Source: Oreohelix idahoensis | Lineage: Eukaryota; Mollusca; Gastropoda; Stylommatophora; Oreohelicidae | Direction of reading: 5' to 3' | DNA length: 64,000 nucleotides | NCBI GenBank assembly: GCA_024509875.1 | Contig: JAMPIV010014841.1 | Coordinates: 744,001 to 808,000, forward strand | Shown here: one piece after another, positions 10,941-23,093 of the stretch | How positions within the stretch are numbered: position 1 is the stretch's first letter | Layout of the letters: each line of letters opens with the position of its first letter | Made by a program: the position numbers and the translations under genes | The notes under the pieces: generated by a model | Databases searched by the model: none | Seen by the model: the letters and a program-made list of their open reading frames with translations, nothing else | What the model was told of the DNA's origin: nothing

Positions 10941-11279
10941 AATAAAATATTACATACACACATAAAGGTATGTTTTCTGGCACTCGTGAGAAATAAAGAA
11001 GTAGAAAACTGGACAACAGAAAAACAGACGTAAGTGGCTTACCGGGGAATCGAACCCAGGACCTTCCATGCGGCACCATCGCCTAGCTACGGAAGCGAAT
11101 CACACTATCCTCCCTGCCATCTTAGCACCACAAAAATAGTGCTTCGACGTGGAAGGTCCTGGGTTTGATTCCCCGGTAAGCCACTCACGCCTGTTGTTTT
11201 TCTGTTGTCTAGTTTTCTACTTCTTTCTTTCTCACTGAGTGCCTGAAAACATACCTTTATGTGTGTGTAATATTTATTT
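10941..11279. repeat. Inverted pair of SINE-2 elements (127-129-bp arms)
   Basis: Left arm 10941-11067 is the reverse complement of right arm 11151-11279 with few mismatches; the spacer is about 83 bp. Each arm carries a B-box-like segment (gggttcgattcc / gggtttgattcc) followed by ccggtaagccac and a tail ending in a cataaaggtatg stretch. Single-stranded DNA or RNA would fold into a long hairpin. These are SINE heads in opposite orientation, not tRNA genes: no complete cloverleaf or CCA-proximal stem is visible. Confidence 0.8.
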
Positions 11280-11285
11280 ACTGTT

Positions 11286-11425
11286 TACAGGCCTCGGGTT
11301 ACCCTTCTATATGTGTTTAAACGTTCAAACTCGGCACCTTTACTGCGAAAGACCAGAGTTCTTAACCACTCTCTGTCAATCGGACGCTCTAAACCACTCT
11401 CTGTCAATCGGACGCTCTAAACCAC
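11286..11425 (-). mobile_element. SINE-3 tRNA-like head with a duplicated A-box unit
   Basis: The minus strand reads gcgtccgattgacagagagtggttaa (A-box), then ctctggtctttcgcag and a B-box-like gagtttgaacg. The A-box unit is present two to three times (rccactctctgtcaatcggacgctctaa), the same unit that forms the array at 18616-18945. The right boundary abuts the truncated LINE at 11428. Confidence 0.65.
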
Positions 11426-11453
11426 TCTCCTAAAAGGCATATACAATGATCGG

Positions 11454-12281
11454 ATGTCTACTACTAAAGAGGAAACTGTCTCAGTATTTGCGATACCTGG
11501 AGCTGGAACTGAAAGATTAATTGATAGAATTAATAGGTTCGACATACATCATAACATTACAAGAACAACAGTACATGTAGGGATCAACGACATAATGAAT
11601 GGACACAGCGTTAGCCCTTCGGCGATTTCCAAACTGACTACTACAATAAAACAAAAATTTCCTAACACTTCCATTTTTATGTCATCCATTATTCCACCTT
11701 GCTATGGCTTCCAACGTCGCGTAGCCGACACCAACAAGAAGACACTCCAGAGCTATTGTGAACACAACAACATTGGCTACATCAACAACACTCCTTTCTT
11801 CACAAGCAACTCTGGAGCACCAAAGAAACGCCTTTACATAGATCAAATACATACATCAAAACTAGGTAGCAGTATCCTAGCAAAAAACATCAAGTACCCG
11901 CAGCGAACGCAACACGACAACCCACCAGACACAAAGAACAGAAACCGATCTACCATGAGATCAGCCCTTCATGAAAATGCACAACACACCTTACCCGCCC
12001 CTCAAAGAAGCGCTCCCGTAACCAACAAATTACCTAACAACAAACAGAACGCCACATTCAGCCAGGAAGCCGAACGTTACGATGTTATGTTTCCTCCACT
12101 ACCTATAAGACAGCCCCTCACAAACACATTATATGACAGTTCAGCAAGCAGTGCCACAATGTCCGAGACCCAAAAATCTCCTACAAGTGTTGGAACCACT
12201 GCGGACGAAATCTACAGTGTCATGCTTCCTCCCGTAACCTTCCTGGTCGTGCTCAGTGGAACCCAGAACTTGGATACCTGA
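11454..12281 (+). CDS. LINE ORF1, SGNH/GDSL-esterase-like, 275 aa, N-terminally truncated
   Basis: VHVGINDI (about residues 40-47) is the block III G-x-N-D motif of SGNH hydrolases, and YIDQIHTSKLG (about 126-136) is block V with the catalytic Asp-x-x-His. Block I (GDS) with the nucleophile serine is missing because the element is truncated at about 11428; the open frame reaches upstream of the Met through LLKGIYNDR. A Pro/Thr/Asn-rich tail follows. Near 12187 the other frame reads KCWNHCG...QCH, then continues about 60 codons to a stop at about 12379. The true C-terminus, possibly a zinc-knuckle-like end, may therefore have been lost by a frameshift. In CR1-type elements this ORF is thought to act in RNP formation or membrane contact. 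The next ORF starts 590 bp downstream. Confidence 0.75.
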   Translation: MSTTKEETVSVFAIPGAGTERLIDRINRFDIHHNITRTTVHVGINDIMNGHSVSPSAISKLTTTIKQKFPNTSIFMSSIIPPCYGFQRRVADTNKKTLQSYCEHNNIGYINNTPFFTSNSGAPKKRLYIDQIHTSKLGSSILAKNIKYPQRTQHDNPPDTKNRNRSTMRSALHENAQHTLPAPQRSAPVTNKLPNNKQNATFSQEAERYDVMFPPLPIRQPLTNTLYDSSASSATMSETQKSPTSVGTTADEIYSVMLPPVTFLVVLSGTQNLDT

Positions 12282-12870
12282 TGCAATTCAGTCCTGCATC
12301 CCTCAGCCAAGCACTAATGATGTCTGTGCAACGGGGGCCTTACTATATACCTGACAGAGACATCCATTATCGATGATGAATCCACTCATTTTGTTTTTGT
12401 TTTTTTTATTTTTGTTATTGACTTAATCCCTGCGACCAAAGCCGTCTCTCCCGTGAAAATTAGTTGGTTACTGTGACGCATAAAGTAATAAGTACTTTGT
12501 TCCTTTCTCAAAACACTCTAATTTCATTGGCTACAGGCCTCCGACATTTTTTTTCTTCATAATTTGCAAGATTTTAGTTTATTTACTTTTTAATTCGTAT
12601 TCTCTCAGTGTTGCTTAATTACTTTGTTAGAATTTTAGGGTTGTGGTGTGAAAACGTGCGTGCCTACTTTTGTGTGAATATTTTAATATCCTACTGACAA
12701 TTTCAGTTAATTGTAATTTTTTAGCAATACTAGTACCAAGTGTTCGTACGTTAAGTACTAACATTTGTATTTTCACTTACTTGGTGACGTTAATTAGTTT
12801 AAATTTTCGTAGGTTTCGTATTTAAAATTGCTTTTGTTATTTTCCTTTTTAAACCACTCGCCAAAATAAA

Positions 12871-15702
12871 ATGCATACCTATCAGACACAATGGCTAATT
12901 AAGGATGGTCTACGGCTGGGCCACCTGAACATTTACCATTTATTAGGCAAACTTCCTGAGCTTACACAAATTCTGAATAAAAATTTTCATGTTTTTGGAC
13001 TTTCCGAAAGTCGTTTAAACGAAAAAATATCAGATGATGAAATTGCCCTAAATGGCTTTAAAACAGTTCGGCGAGACTCAAGTAGAAAGCTAGAAACAGG
13101 TATAGTAGTATATATTTCCACTTCTATTAGTTATCGCCACAGAAGCTATTTAGAGACAGCAGAGACCGAGTGCATATGGTTAGAAATAAAACTACCGACT
13201 CAGGGACAATTTCTAGTCGGGTATCTTTATAGAAATCCCAGTGCAGGAGCCATCTGGTATGAAGATTTCACCACCATGATGGATAAAGTATTTACCACTG
13301 CCAAAGAAATTATTCTTCTAGGCGATTTCAACATCGACATGCATAACACAAACCAAACGTGGGAAAACATCATACTATCTTACAACCTAAAACAAATAGT
13401 CAACCAGCCTACCAGGGTAACAAATGCATCATCCACAACAATTGACCACATCTACGTCACCTGTGCAGAAAACATTATAGAATGCTCTGTTCCTACTGTC
13501 GCGATGAGTGACCACTATCCTATATGTTGCACGTGGTCAAAGAATAAATATAAAGCTCCAAGAAATAAACATATCAGTATTAAATTTAGAAGTTTTAAAA
13601 ATTTCAACCGTGAACTATTTTTACATGATTTGGGAACTGCATCTCTTGCCAGTGTTTACCAGATTTCTGATCCCGATGACTCCATTGCCCATTGGACACG
13701 TATCTTTCTTTGTGTGTTTGATAACCACGCACCAACTAAAGAAGTTCGTGTGAAACAACAGGTCAAATCTCCCTGGATCACACAAGCAGTGCTAGACGCC
13801 ATGAGGCAGAGAGATCAACCTCACAAAAACAAGGACTTTAACACATACAGAGCGCAGAGGAACAAAGTGCAATATTTAATTCGTAGTGAAAAAAGAAATT
13901 ACTTTAAAAATTTTGTTCAGAACAAAACAAACAGTAAAGATATATGGAAAGCAATCAACACCTTAGCGAACAAGCGAAATCTGTCAGTCTCGTCAACTCC
14001 TAACACTTCATTTACTTGCACAGACTTCAGCAATTACCTTCAGGCAGAAATAAACAGTCTTAAATCTGCAATACCAAATTCACCTTGTGACTTAGGCAGG
14101 CTGTCAGTATTTTGTGAGAACAAATGTACCAACACAATCCCATCCAACATTCCGTTTATGACAGTTAATGAAGTATATAACTATCTTCTAGGACTTAAAG
14201 ATAATAACTCATCAGGACTTGACGGAGTCAGTAATCGAATACTGCGTTATGCGGCTCCAGCTATTAGTGATTCGCTTACATACATATACAATCAATGTAT
14301 CGCTCGGAGTTACTTTCCGTGGCACTTTAAAGTCGCTAAGGTATATCCTCTCTTAAAACCTGGCTCTTCCGACAATAATAACCTTGGTAACTATAGGCCA
14401 ATCTCCTTAATATCATCGCTATCCAAACCACTAGAAAAACACAAACATAAAATAACACTACAACACTTAGTTAACAACGGCTTGCTAATTGATAGTCAGT
14501 CGGGGTTTAGACCTAAACATTCATGTCATACAGCTCTAACTAAGATGATTGACAACTGGCACTTAAATATTAATAACGATAACATACGTGGGGAAGTTTT
14601 TGTAGACTTTAAAAAAGCATTTGATATGACAGATCACGCTATTTTAATTAGAAAACTAGAAACATCAAAAGTAAACCTTCAACTAGTGACGATAATTAAA
14701 TCATTCCTGTCAGACAGAAAACATGTAGTTTCTTACAATAACTCTTGCTCAAACCCAACCGTAATAAATACCGGCGTTCCTCAGGGCTCTATTCTTGGGC
14801 CTCTACTTTTTGCCATATACATTAATGACCTTCCACTGCACGTCGAGCACGCATCCTGTGACCTATTTGCTGATGACTGTACTGTCTACACGAGTGATAC
14901 AAGTTGCAACACACTCGAACTATCGTTACAAAAAGATACAGACAATCTGATTAGGAGGAGCATCGGAAATCGCATGCTAATTAATATAATTAAAACAAAG
15001 TGCATGTTAATATCAACTAGACAAAAATTACAAAATTCAGAGAAAACAACACTTCAGATCTATATTGGTACCTTACCAATTGAAAACGTTAATGAACATA
15101 AAACTCTAGGAATAGTCGTTGACCAGCATCTAAATTGGAACTCACATGTTCATGCACTGACCAAGCAAACGGCACAGAAAGTTTACCAGTTAGCTAAAAT
15201 CAAACATTTCCTAGATGAAGATGCACGTAAATTGTTCTATATATCTCACATACAAACAAACCTTGACTATTGCTCCACAATCTGGGATGGTTGTTCTATG
15301 TCCAATACAAAAAGACTCCATTCACTACAAAAGCGTGCAGTGCGTCTAGTTTCTGACAACTGCCAAGCACAGTGTGTAGATCTATATAAAGATCTCAAAA
15401 TACTGCCTCTAAGAAAGCGCTTTCTGTTCAACAAAGCTAAATGTGTTCACAAAATCCAGTCACAGAATGCTCCAACATATCTGTGGCCAATGTTCAAATA
15501 CAGTGAAAGACGCAGTCAACGCCTTAACAAAATACAAGTGCCCAAGCCTAGGCTTGACTTATTCAAGAAAAGCTTAGCTTACTATGCTGCTCATCTCTGG
15601 AACTATCTTCCACATTATCTGAAAGATAACAACCTCAGTCCCTATTCATACAATCGTAAACTTTTCGATTACTTTATGAGTTCTGATTATCTGCCCCCCT
15701 AA
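12871..15702 (+). CDS. LINE ORF2, endonuclease-reverse transcriptase, 943 aa, uninterrupted
   Basis: APE endonuclease (about residues 14-215): LGHLNIYHL, FGLSESRLNEKI, YRNPSAG (about 119), ILLGDFNIDM (about 150), TTIDHIYV, MSDHYPI (about 211). Reverse transcriptase: NYRPISLISSLSKPLEK, QSGFRPKHSCHTAL, motif A FVDFKKAFDMTDH (about 577), motif B NTGVPQGSILGPLLF (about 632), motif C LFADD (about 665), then HKTLGIVVDQHLNWNSHV. All catalytic residues I can check are present, and there is no stop or frameshift over 2.8 kb. The length is normal for CR1/L2 ORF2. The start Met at 12871 lies just ahead of the endonuclease. Only the 5' truncation in ORF1 shows that this copy cannot be a complete master element. 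Confidence 0.93.
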   Translation: MHTYQTQWLIKDGLRLGHLNIYHLLGKLPELTQILNKNFHVFGLSESRLNEKISDDEIALNGFKTVRRDSSRKLETGIVVYISTSISYRHRSYLETAETECIWLEIKLPTQGQFLVGYLYRNPSAGAIWYEDFTTMMDKVFTTAKEIILLGDFNIDMHNTNQTWENIILSYNLKQIVNQPTRVTNASSTTIDHIYVTCAENIIECSVPTVAMSDHYPICCTWSKNKYKAPRNKHISIKFRSFKNFNRELFLHDLGTASLASVYQISDPDDSIAHWTRIFLCVFDNHAPTKEVRVKQQVKSPWITQAVLDAMRQRDQPHKNKDFNTYRAQRNKVQYLIRSEKRNYFKNFVQNKTNSKDIWKAINTLANKRNLSVSSTPNTSFTCTDFSNYLQAEINSLKSAIPNSPCDLGRLSVFCENKCTNTIPSNIPFMTVNEVYNYLLGLKDNNSSGLDGVSNRILRYAAPAISDSLTYIYNQCIARSYFPWHFKVAKVYPLLKPGSSDNNNLGNYRPISLISSLSKPLEKHKHKITLQHLVNNGLLIDSQSGFRPKHSCHTALTKMIDNWHLNINNDNIRGEVFVDFKKAFDMTDHAILIRKLETSKVNLQLVTIIKSFLSDRKHVVSYNNSCSNPTVINTGVPQGSILGPLLFAIYINDLPLHVEHASCDLFADDCTVYTSDTSCNTLELSLQKDTDNLIRRSIGNRMLINIIKTKCMLISTRQKLQNSEKTTLQIYIGTLPIENVNEHKTLGIVVDQHLNWNSHVHALTKQTAQKVYQLAKIKHFLDEDARKLFYISHIQTNLDYCSTIWDGCSMSNTKRLHSLQKRAVRLVSDNCQAQCVDLYKDLKILPLRKRFLFNKAKCVHKIQSQNAPTYLWPMFKYSERRSQRLNKIQVPKPRLDLFKKSLAYYAAHLWNYLPHYLKDNNLSPYSYNRKLFDYFMSSDYLPP

Positions 15703-15760
15703 TGTGATTATTTTTCCGAACAAATGATATAATATAGAATGTAGGTTTAATGATGATGAT

Positions 15761-16680
15761 AGTTTTTTTTTTGTTTTTTTTTTTTGCGTTCGCCCGCTAA
15801 TACTCGAGGCGAAATCTCAGGTTATTATTTTATGTCTAACCTGACATTGATTTTACGTGAGTATCCGTTTTTTTTTCTTGTACAGAGACAGGTGTCCCTC
15901 GCCATTCAGGCAGATACTCGCCGATTTCGGAGGTACCCATTAGAGCTGGGTCGGTGTGATGAATTTACCATGATACAACGTTAAAATATCTCCAAAAATA
16001 ACGATAAAATGTAGGGATAAAAATAATGCGTAAGATACTAGGAGACATGCTCGCCCATGCCCGCCTTTCCTGCCGCCATTTAAAACTAACGAGTTAGACG
16101 TGCAGACGAAACGGTTTACCCTTTGTAGACGGGAGAGAAACGGAGAACACAAAAGGAAAAATATGACTGAACACGTGTTTGAAGATCGCAAGGCTAAAAG
16201 ACGCAATTGGTAGTAAAAGAAAAAAAATTCACGTCACTTGTTTACACAATGTAAGGAAATGGACAAAAAACGACTTTAGCTCTTGTCAGAAACAGTCATT
16301 TCTTGGACTTTTACGATACTTGGTTGTTATTTGAATTCAGCGGCAAATGCCGTGGAGAAGGTTCTCGAACATATTTCCAAAAAAAAAAAAACCTAACCTT
16401 GAAAAAGTAACTTTTTCTTAATAATAATGTTATGAATATAAAACCTAGCTAGTTTGATAGCCCGTCTTGAGCAGAGAACTAATATACTTTAAATTATACA
16501 GACGGATAGATAACAAGGAAGATATTGACAAAAGACTGTGTTGTTCATATCAGACGAGCGACTGCACTGTTAATAATGTCACTAAAGTTTCAAAATTTTC
16601 GGCCTTGAGACACGCAAATGCAAAAATCGAGCTGTAATTAAAGAGAGGGGAAATTTGACTTTTGGTTGTAGATTTGAAAA
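15761..16680. other. Unassigned; contains a SINE-3-like fragment
   Basis: About 15885-15975 holds aggtacccattagagctggg and a following segment, similar to the body of SINE-3 (10870-10910). The rest is T-rich or unique sequence without a recognised feature. Confidence 0.45.
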
Positions 16681-16682
16681 GT

Positions 16683-16702
16683 TGGGGGGGGGGGGGGGGG
16701 GC
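16683..16702. repeat. Poly-G run (about 19 G)
   Basis: Homopolymer of G interrupted only at its right edge by gcgg. One of four long G or C runs in the window (also 2030, 32363, 51831). Confidence 0.9.
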
Positions 16703-17255
16703 GGTGATTGGATGAATGAAATCATATTAGCGGGACAGAGATGCGCATTTTTGCCATTCGTTACAAGACTGTCCAGAGACACAGTGGTTTATTGCCTGTG
16801 GTGTTGTTCCCAGAAGATAATACATAATTTTAGTGGGACGCCATCATATAGCCCGCAGCTCAGCTGAGTTTTGCTAGCATTTAACTGTGTTCTCAATTCT
16901 GAATTCTGGTAAGAATGAAAGCATTTCTTTTGTATATTTTAATATTTCGAGTGACTGATACTGCCATATCATATAAAATGATTACGACAAGTAAGTGCTC
17001 GCTCTAGATCCCCAGCCCAAGTTCAGGGTCTATAGACAAACAAAATATATGGACGCCTACTAAAACTATGGAAGGCAGATCTATTGTTGAGATCAGTGGA
17101 ACATATCACCTATCTTATTGAATAGAAGGAAACTATTGAACATATCTCAGATGCAATGTAGTCTTGGGGAACTAGTACTATGGGAAAACAACTGGGTAAG
17201 ATGTGCTGTGTGGTCAGATAGATCTGACCCAGTCTGTGTGGTGTTGTTGTGTAGT
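16703..17255. other. Unassigned sequence
   Basis: Nothing recognised. Confidence 0.4.
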
Positions 17256-17261
17256 GTTGTG

Positions 17262-17480
17262 TGCAGAAGTGGCTCAGTAGGTAGAGTTCTGACACATGCC
17301 ACAAAACTTTTATTTCAGAATTGTGAGTTTCTGTTTGGCACCGAAGAGGTGCCAAATGCTGTTGTGAAATACACAAGCGTGGACCAGTGCAGTCTAACAT
17401 TGTGTCAGAGCAGCCGAATATTGTACTCCAGCACGGAGAGGAGGGGCCACCAGACTCTTGTACAAGATCGACGCAGTTGA
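17262..17480 (+). mobile_element. Possible tRNA-headed SINE (lysine/alanine-like A-box)
   Basis: agtggctcagtaggtagag at about 17268 is a good A-box region. The matching B-box (tgtgagtttctg at about 17322) is poor, so this is either an old SINE or chance. No 3' tail or target duplication found. Confidence 0.35.
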
Positions 17481-18019
17481 GATACGTGAGATTCTAGCCT
17501 GCTGGAAATTCACCAACTAATCCACCAACTAATTCACCATCTAATAAAGACATACCATTGTGGGAAAATAAACCATGTATTCATCCCATAAGTCAATGGA
17601 CAATGTTTTGGTAGTCACAGATTGGGCGTGATGATACCATCCCAACAGTACATTCAGTAATAGTTCTCCTGGGACAATCTAATATAAGTAATATTAACCA
17701 GTCTTTTAAAATATTTATGTACACACATTCCATTTTATTATGTCATATAATTATGCATTCCATTTATAACTCCATAATATTTCATATGTTCTGACCAACA
17801 AACATTTGGTTCAGAACAAATAAATTTAACAAAAGATTTAATATTTAAAACTAAAACAGCCTGAGTTAGTTCAGTGTGTTATAAATTTTATTATTATTAT
17901 TAGACTTATTAAATATCTGTGTGTGTGTGGGTAATCTACTACAACACATTACATTTCAGTACCCTAGACTTTTAACGTAGCTACATTCATATTAGTAGAG
18001 AAAAAAAGATATGTTTGAG
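17481..18019. other. Unassigned AT-rich sequence
   Basis: No feature recognised apart from short attattatt and tgtgtgtg tracts. Confidence 0.4.
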
Positions 18020-18330
18020 GTCGTAAGTGGTAGTAAGAAGGGCCTTCTGTAATTCGCATCAACATTTATCTCAGGAGCCTTCACAGCTGACCTCATTCAT
18101 AACACTAGGTAACATCTCAACCATACAATACCATCAAAAACCACTACAGTCGGCTCAGGAGCCGCCAGTCCCTGGTCGACGACACTCCTTCAAATGTCCT
18201 CGCCAGGTCTCGAGTTAATCCAGTCCAAATCCCAGTCGACGAAAAATCCTCAAATGCCGTCGCCCGGGTTTGATCCTGTATCACCCGGTCGCCAGAGCGG
18301 TGTTGTAACCACTACGCTAGCGCGGCTCCC
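18020..18330 (-). mobile_element. SINE-1 family member, minus strand, with duplicated B-box block
   Basis: The minus strand from 18330 reads gggagccgcgctagcgtagtgg (A-box), then ggatcaaacccgggcgac (B-box), matching the SINE-1 at 38837-39137. A second diverged version of the B-box block (ggtcgacgacactccttcaa against gtcgacgaaaaatcctcaaa) follows, so the head was partly duplicated in tandem. Confidence 0.7.
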
Positions 18331-18592
18331 GATGATGATAGTGTTTTTCAACATATTTTGTTTCATGGTGATACTTAGTTTGTATTTTTCAACATACTTT
18401 ATTTCATGTTTATAATTAGATACTGTGAATGTGAGTATGCTATTATTTTACCTTTATAACGTTGAATTCCTTGAATTGATGGGTAAAATGTATGTGAGAA
18501 TAAATGAAACCAGTATAAAAGACGAGAGAAAGGAAGGGCAGAATGTCAGACGGGCCTGCGTGCCCAATTCTCAACCCTTTGAAAATAAAGTT

Positions 18593-18945
18593 CGTTCGTT
18601 CGTTCGTTCGTTCTGTCAATAGGACGCTCTAAACCACTCTCTGTCAATCGGACGCTCTTAACCACTCTCTGTCAATCGGACGCTCTAAGCCACTCTCTGT
18701 CAATCGGACGCTCTTAACCACTCTCTGTCAATCGGACGCTCTAAACCACTCTGTCAATCGGACGCTCTTAACCACTCTCTGTCAATCGGACGCTCTTAAC
18801 CACTCTGTCAATCGGACGCTCTAAACCACTCTCTGTCAATCGGACGCTCTTAACCACTCTCTGTCAATCGGACGCTCTTAACCACTCTCTGTCAATCGGA
18901 CGCTCTTAACCACTCTCTGTCAATCGGATGCTCTTAACTTTTGTA
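18593..18945. repeat. (GTTC)n plus 12-unit minisatellite of a SINE A-box segment
   Basis: GTTC repeat at about 18593-18616, then 12 units of ctctgtcaatcggacgctct plus a short spacer (28 bp, with 26-bp variants lacking one CT). The reverse complement, gagcgtccgattgacagaga followed by gtggtta, matches the A-box region of the SINE-3 heads at 11286-11425 and 32186. The array is an amplified piece of a pol III promoter head. Confidence 0.9.
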
Positions 18946-20595
<1,650 letters not shown>

Positions 20596-20597
20596 GG

Positions 20598-20688
<91 letters not shown>
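20596..20688. repeat. (TG)n(AT)n microsatellite
   Basis: gtgtgtgt followed by an AT dinucleotide run. Confidence 0.97.
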
Positions 20689-20689
<1 letters not shown>

Positions 20690-21520
20690 CGTATTATATA
20701 TTACATCAAAACAACATGATTATGATAGGTTAATTATTCGTAATACTGTTTGTAATCGTTAGTAAAATGTGTATAAGTTAAGGCGTCGTCAAAGAACGTT
20801 GAACCCCTGGTCGACTGTAAAAACACTATCAAAGAATGAAAGTCTACAGGCGTGTATCGTATTCAAATACTTATTTGAGTCTCATCTATCCTCTTAGACT
20901 GGGCTCTGGCAACAGTCTACCCATCGTGTAACTTTCCTGTGAAAACATCTCCAACTGGACTGTCACAATTACCGTCTGCATACTCTGCACTCCATTTGAT
21001 AGGAAGCACAATATTGACGTGTCAGGCGCTGCTTCTTGTCTCGTCCTGTGTTTTCATAATCAGAGTGACTGCGTTTTTTACTACCGAGGACAGACTAGGA
21101 GACAAACCACTGCTGTCATATTTAAATACACTGTCTTTTCGTGGGGGAAAAATAGATAAGCCGAGAGACAAACACTAAGGTAAGGAGAGAGAAGAAGTAA
21201 ATGAAATAACGAGCACCATCTAAATATAAGGTATAATGAAAGACGTGCCACATGACAAATAAACAAAACTTTACCTCTAGAGATTTTCTGTATAGTATAA
21301 GTAAATAAATTAATTAAATAAATTAAGGGGCTGCAGAGATTTTCTGACATGTTTTACTAACAACCTGGTGGAAGTTGGCTATGAACAACAAGACCAATTA
21401 AATTCGAAACACTGAACTATTTTCCGAAAACAAAGAAGAAAACACAATGATCAAGATCCAAGAGTTATACATGCAGGTATTTCAGGTGATATAAGTATTA
21501 AAACCAATAAAACGGTATTT
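20689..21520. other. Unassigned sequence
   Basis: No gene or repeat recognised. Confidence 0.4.
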
Positions 21521-21529
21521 AATCAGTTT

Positions 21530-22226
21530 TACGAATAACGGTTCACAAGAAACAAGGGACGTTTCGGGTTTTACCCTTCGTCAGCCACAAACAGGTGACA
21601 AAGACAAGAATACATATAGGTACTAAAAAACTATACGGTGATGAGAAATATACAACAAATGGGTGATACAAGCAGATGGAAAAAGTAAACAACAACAGTG
21701 ATGAGAGAAAAAGAACAATAATAATACAAGAAAATCGTAAAATCTAACAGAAATACCGAAACAAGAAAGTAAATAATCAACGAAACGAAAAAAAGAGAAT
21801 TAACAAAACTGATGAACTAATAAAAGTTATCTCAGCTCAATCCAAAGAATCTGTGAAAGAAAGCAGTAGTACTCCGTCACAGAAATCGCAAGGAAGTGAC
21901 GTACGATAGCGGCAAAACCAAAGATATAAAAAGATACGAAACTAACCAAAACAAAAACATAAGAAGATAGATCTAAAAGGCAACGAATAAAGAATGAAAA
22001 AGAGAAAAGCTACCAGATTTATGCAAAATGATGTTGGATATTCAAACCATCGGGAGCTAAGACACCCATATTAAAAATAAGGCGATTCTCCAACGAAAAG
22101 CGAGTCTTGTCATTACCGGCACATGAAAGGAGGGCGGTAACATGAATATCAGGTGATGAATCTTTCAGTAGCATTGGCGCACATCCTTGTCTTACTCCAC
22201 GTGTTACTGCCAACAACTTCGTCCTT
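21530..22226 (-). mobile_element. Probable Penelope-like element 3' remnant
   Basis: The minus strand at about 22140-22019 reads NRLIFNMGVLAPDGLNIQHH and a stop, resembling the tail of the GIY-YIG endonuclease in Penelope-like elements (E/N-x-x-I-x-x-LGTL-x-P-x-GLN). Downstream, 21600-21555 reads ctgacgaagggtaaaacccg and then aaacgtccc, the gaagg..cccgaaacg motif often found at the ends of these elements. No RT core remains. The right edge is at the start of the segmental duplication, 22227. Confidence 0.45.
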
Positions 22227-22960
22227 AAATCATTGCACAGTCCAGAAGATGTCCTTTCGTTCAACATACGTCTTACACCTTCTAGAGCACGTCTCTGTTT
22301 ATTCTTTCAAAGGCTTAGTCATGATCTGTAACAGCGAAATTACATTATTGTGTTTTGTTTGGTTGTTTTTTTTTCCTTTTTCAACTAAGTTGATAAAAGA
22401 AAACATTGTACGGGTACACTCTCTTCCATTCGTGAATAAGAATTGTGCTTGTCTACGCATTAGGTCTACGGTACTAATTGAACGTTGTACAATTTCTATA
22501 AATCTCAGTTTCTATTCTACATTTGGCATTCTTTACAGGTGTAGTCGGCCCTAACATACTTCTAATGATTCAGCTTAAACAACTTAAGCCGTGTGGAATC
22601 TGGATTAGCACCAGACAAACCCACAGAGCAGGAATTTTAATTTCACAGCATAGTTCCGCACTTATTATCATCCATGTTCTCGTACGAGTATCTTTTCGTT
22701 CACATAATGGTCTCTGTGCTATCAGGGAATGCAAGAAGCAGTCGTGCAGATAACCGATACCCCTTCTTCTGCAAATGGGATCCTTTCCTTACAAAAAATT
22801 TAGTTAAATTGCGTTCCTTTCCATTTTACCATAAAATATCTTTTCCCAACTGTTCGTTGCGTTAAAAAATATTTTTCACCAAAGTTTTTTTGCTGCACTT
22901 AAGTCTACCAGTTAAATGTCTTTCTGGGAGTCAATGGTTTTCATACGAGTATATATATAC
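22227..22960. other. Unit A sequence before the LINE insertion
   Basis: Matches 33171-33890. No coding signature recognised; the open frames are conserved only because the copies are recent. Confidence 0.6.
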
Positions 22961-22961
22961 A

Positions 22962-22982
22962 CATATACACACACACACACAC

Positions 22983-23063
<81 letters not shown>
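22962..23063. repeat. (AC)n(AT)n microsatellite at the 3' edge of the LINE
   Basis: acacac and atatat runs. In unit B the same place holds only a short tatatatacacatacacatat (about 33885-33905). Confidence 0.95.
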
Positions 23064-23066
<3 letters not shown>

Positions 23067-23093
23067 TTACTTACTTACTTAGTCGTTCCCCTT

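Larger units (their letters stand above)
11428..15760 (+). mobile_element. CR1/L2-like non-LTR retrotransposon, 5'-truncated
   Basis: About 4.3 kb. ORF1 is an SGNH/GDSL-esterase-like protein, ORF2 an EN-RT. The esterase-type ORF1 together with NTGVPQGSILGPLLF, FADD and an LG..VD..LNW segment places it in the CR1/L2 group. The 5' end breaks inside the GDSL block: the first in-frame codons read T-L-L-K-G-I where the family has S-L-L-K-G-I. The 3' end is taken at the short atgatgatgat stretch at 15750-15760, followed by T-rich sequence. No target duplication could be fixed. Confidence 0.85.

Noticed and set aside
11060..11190. Pair of tRNA genes around 11100
   Set aside because: Only B-box halves are tRNA-like; both arms share long identical non-tRNA tails, so SINE heads.
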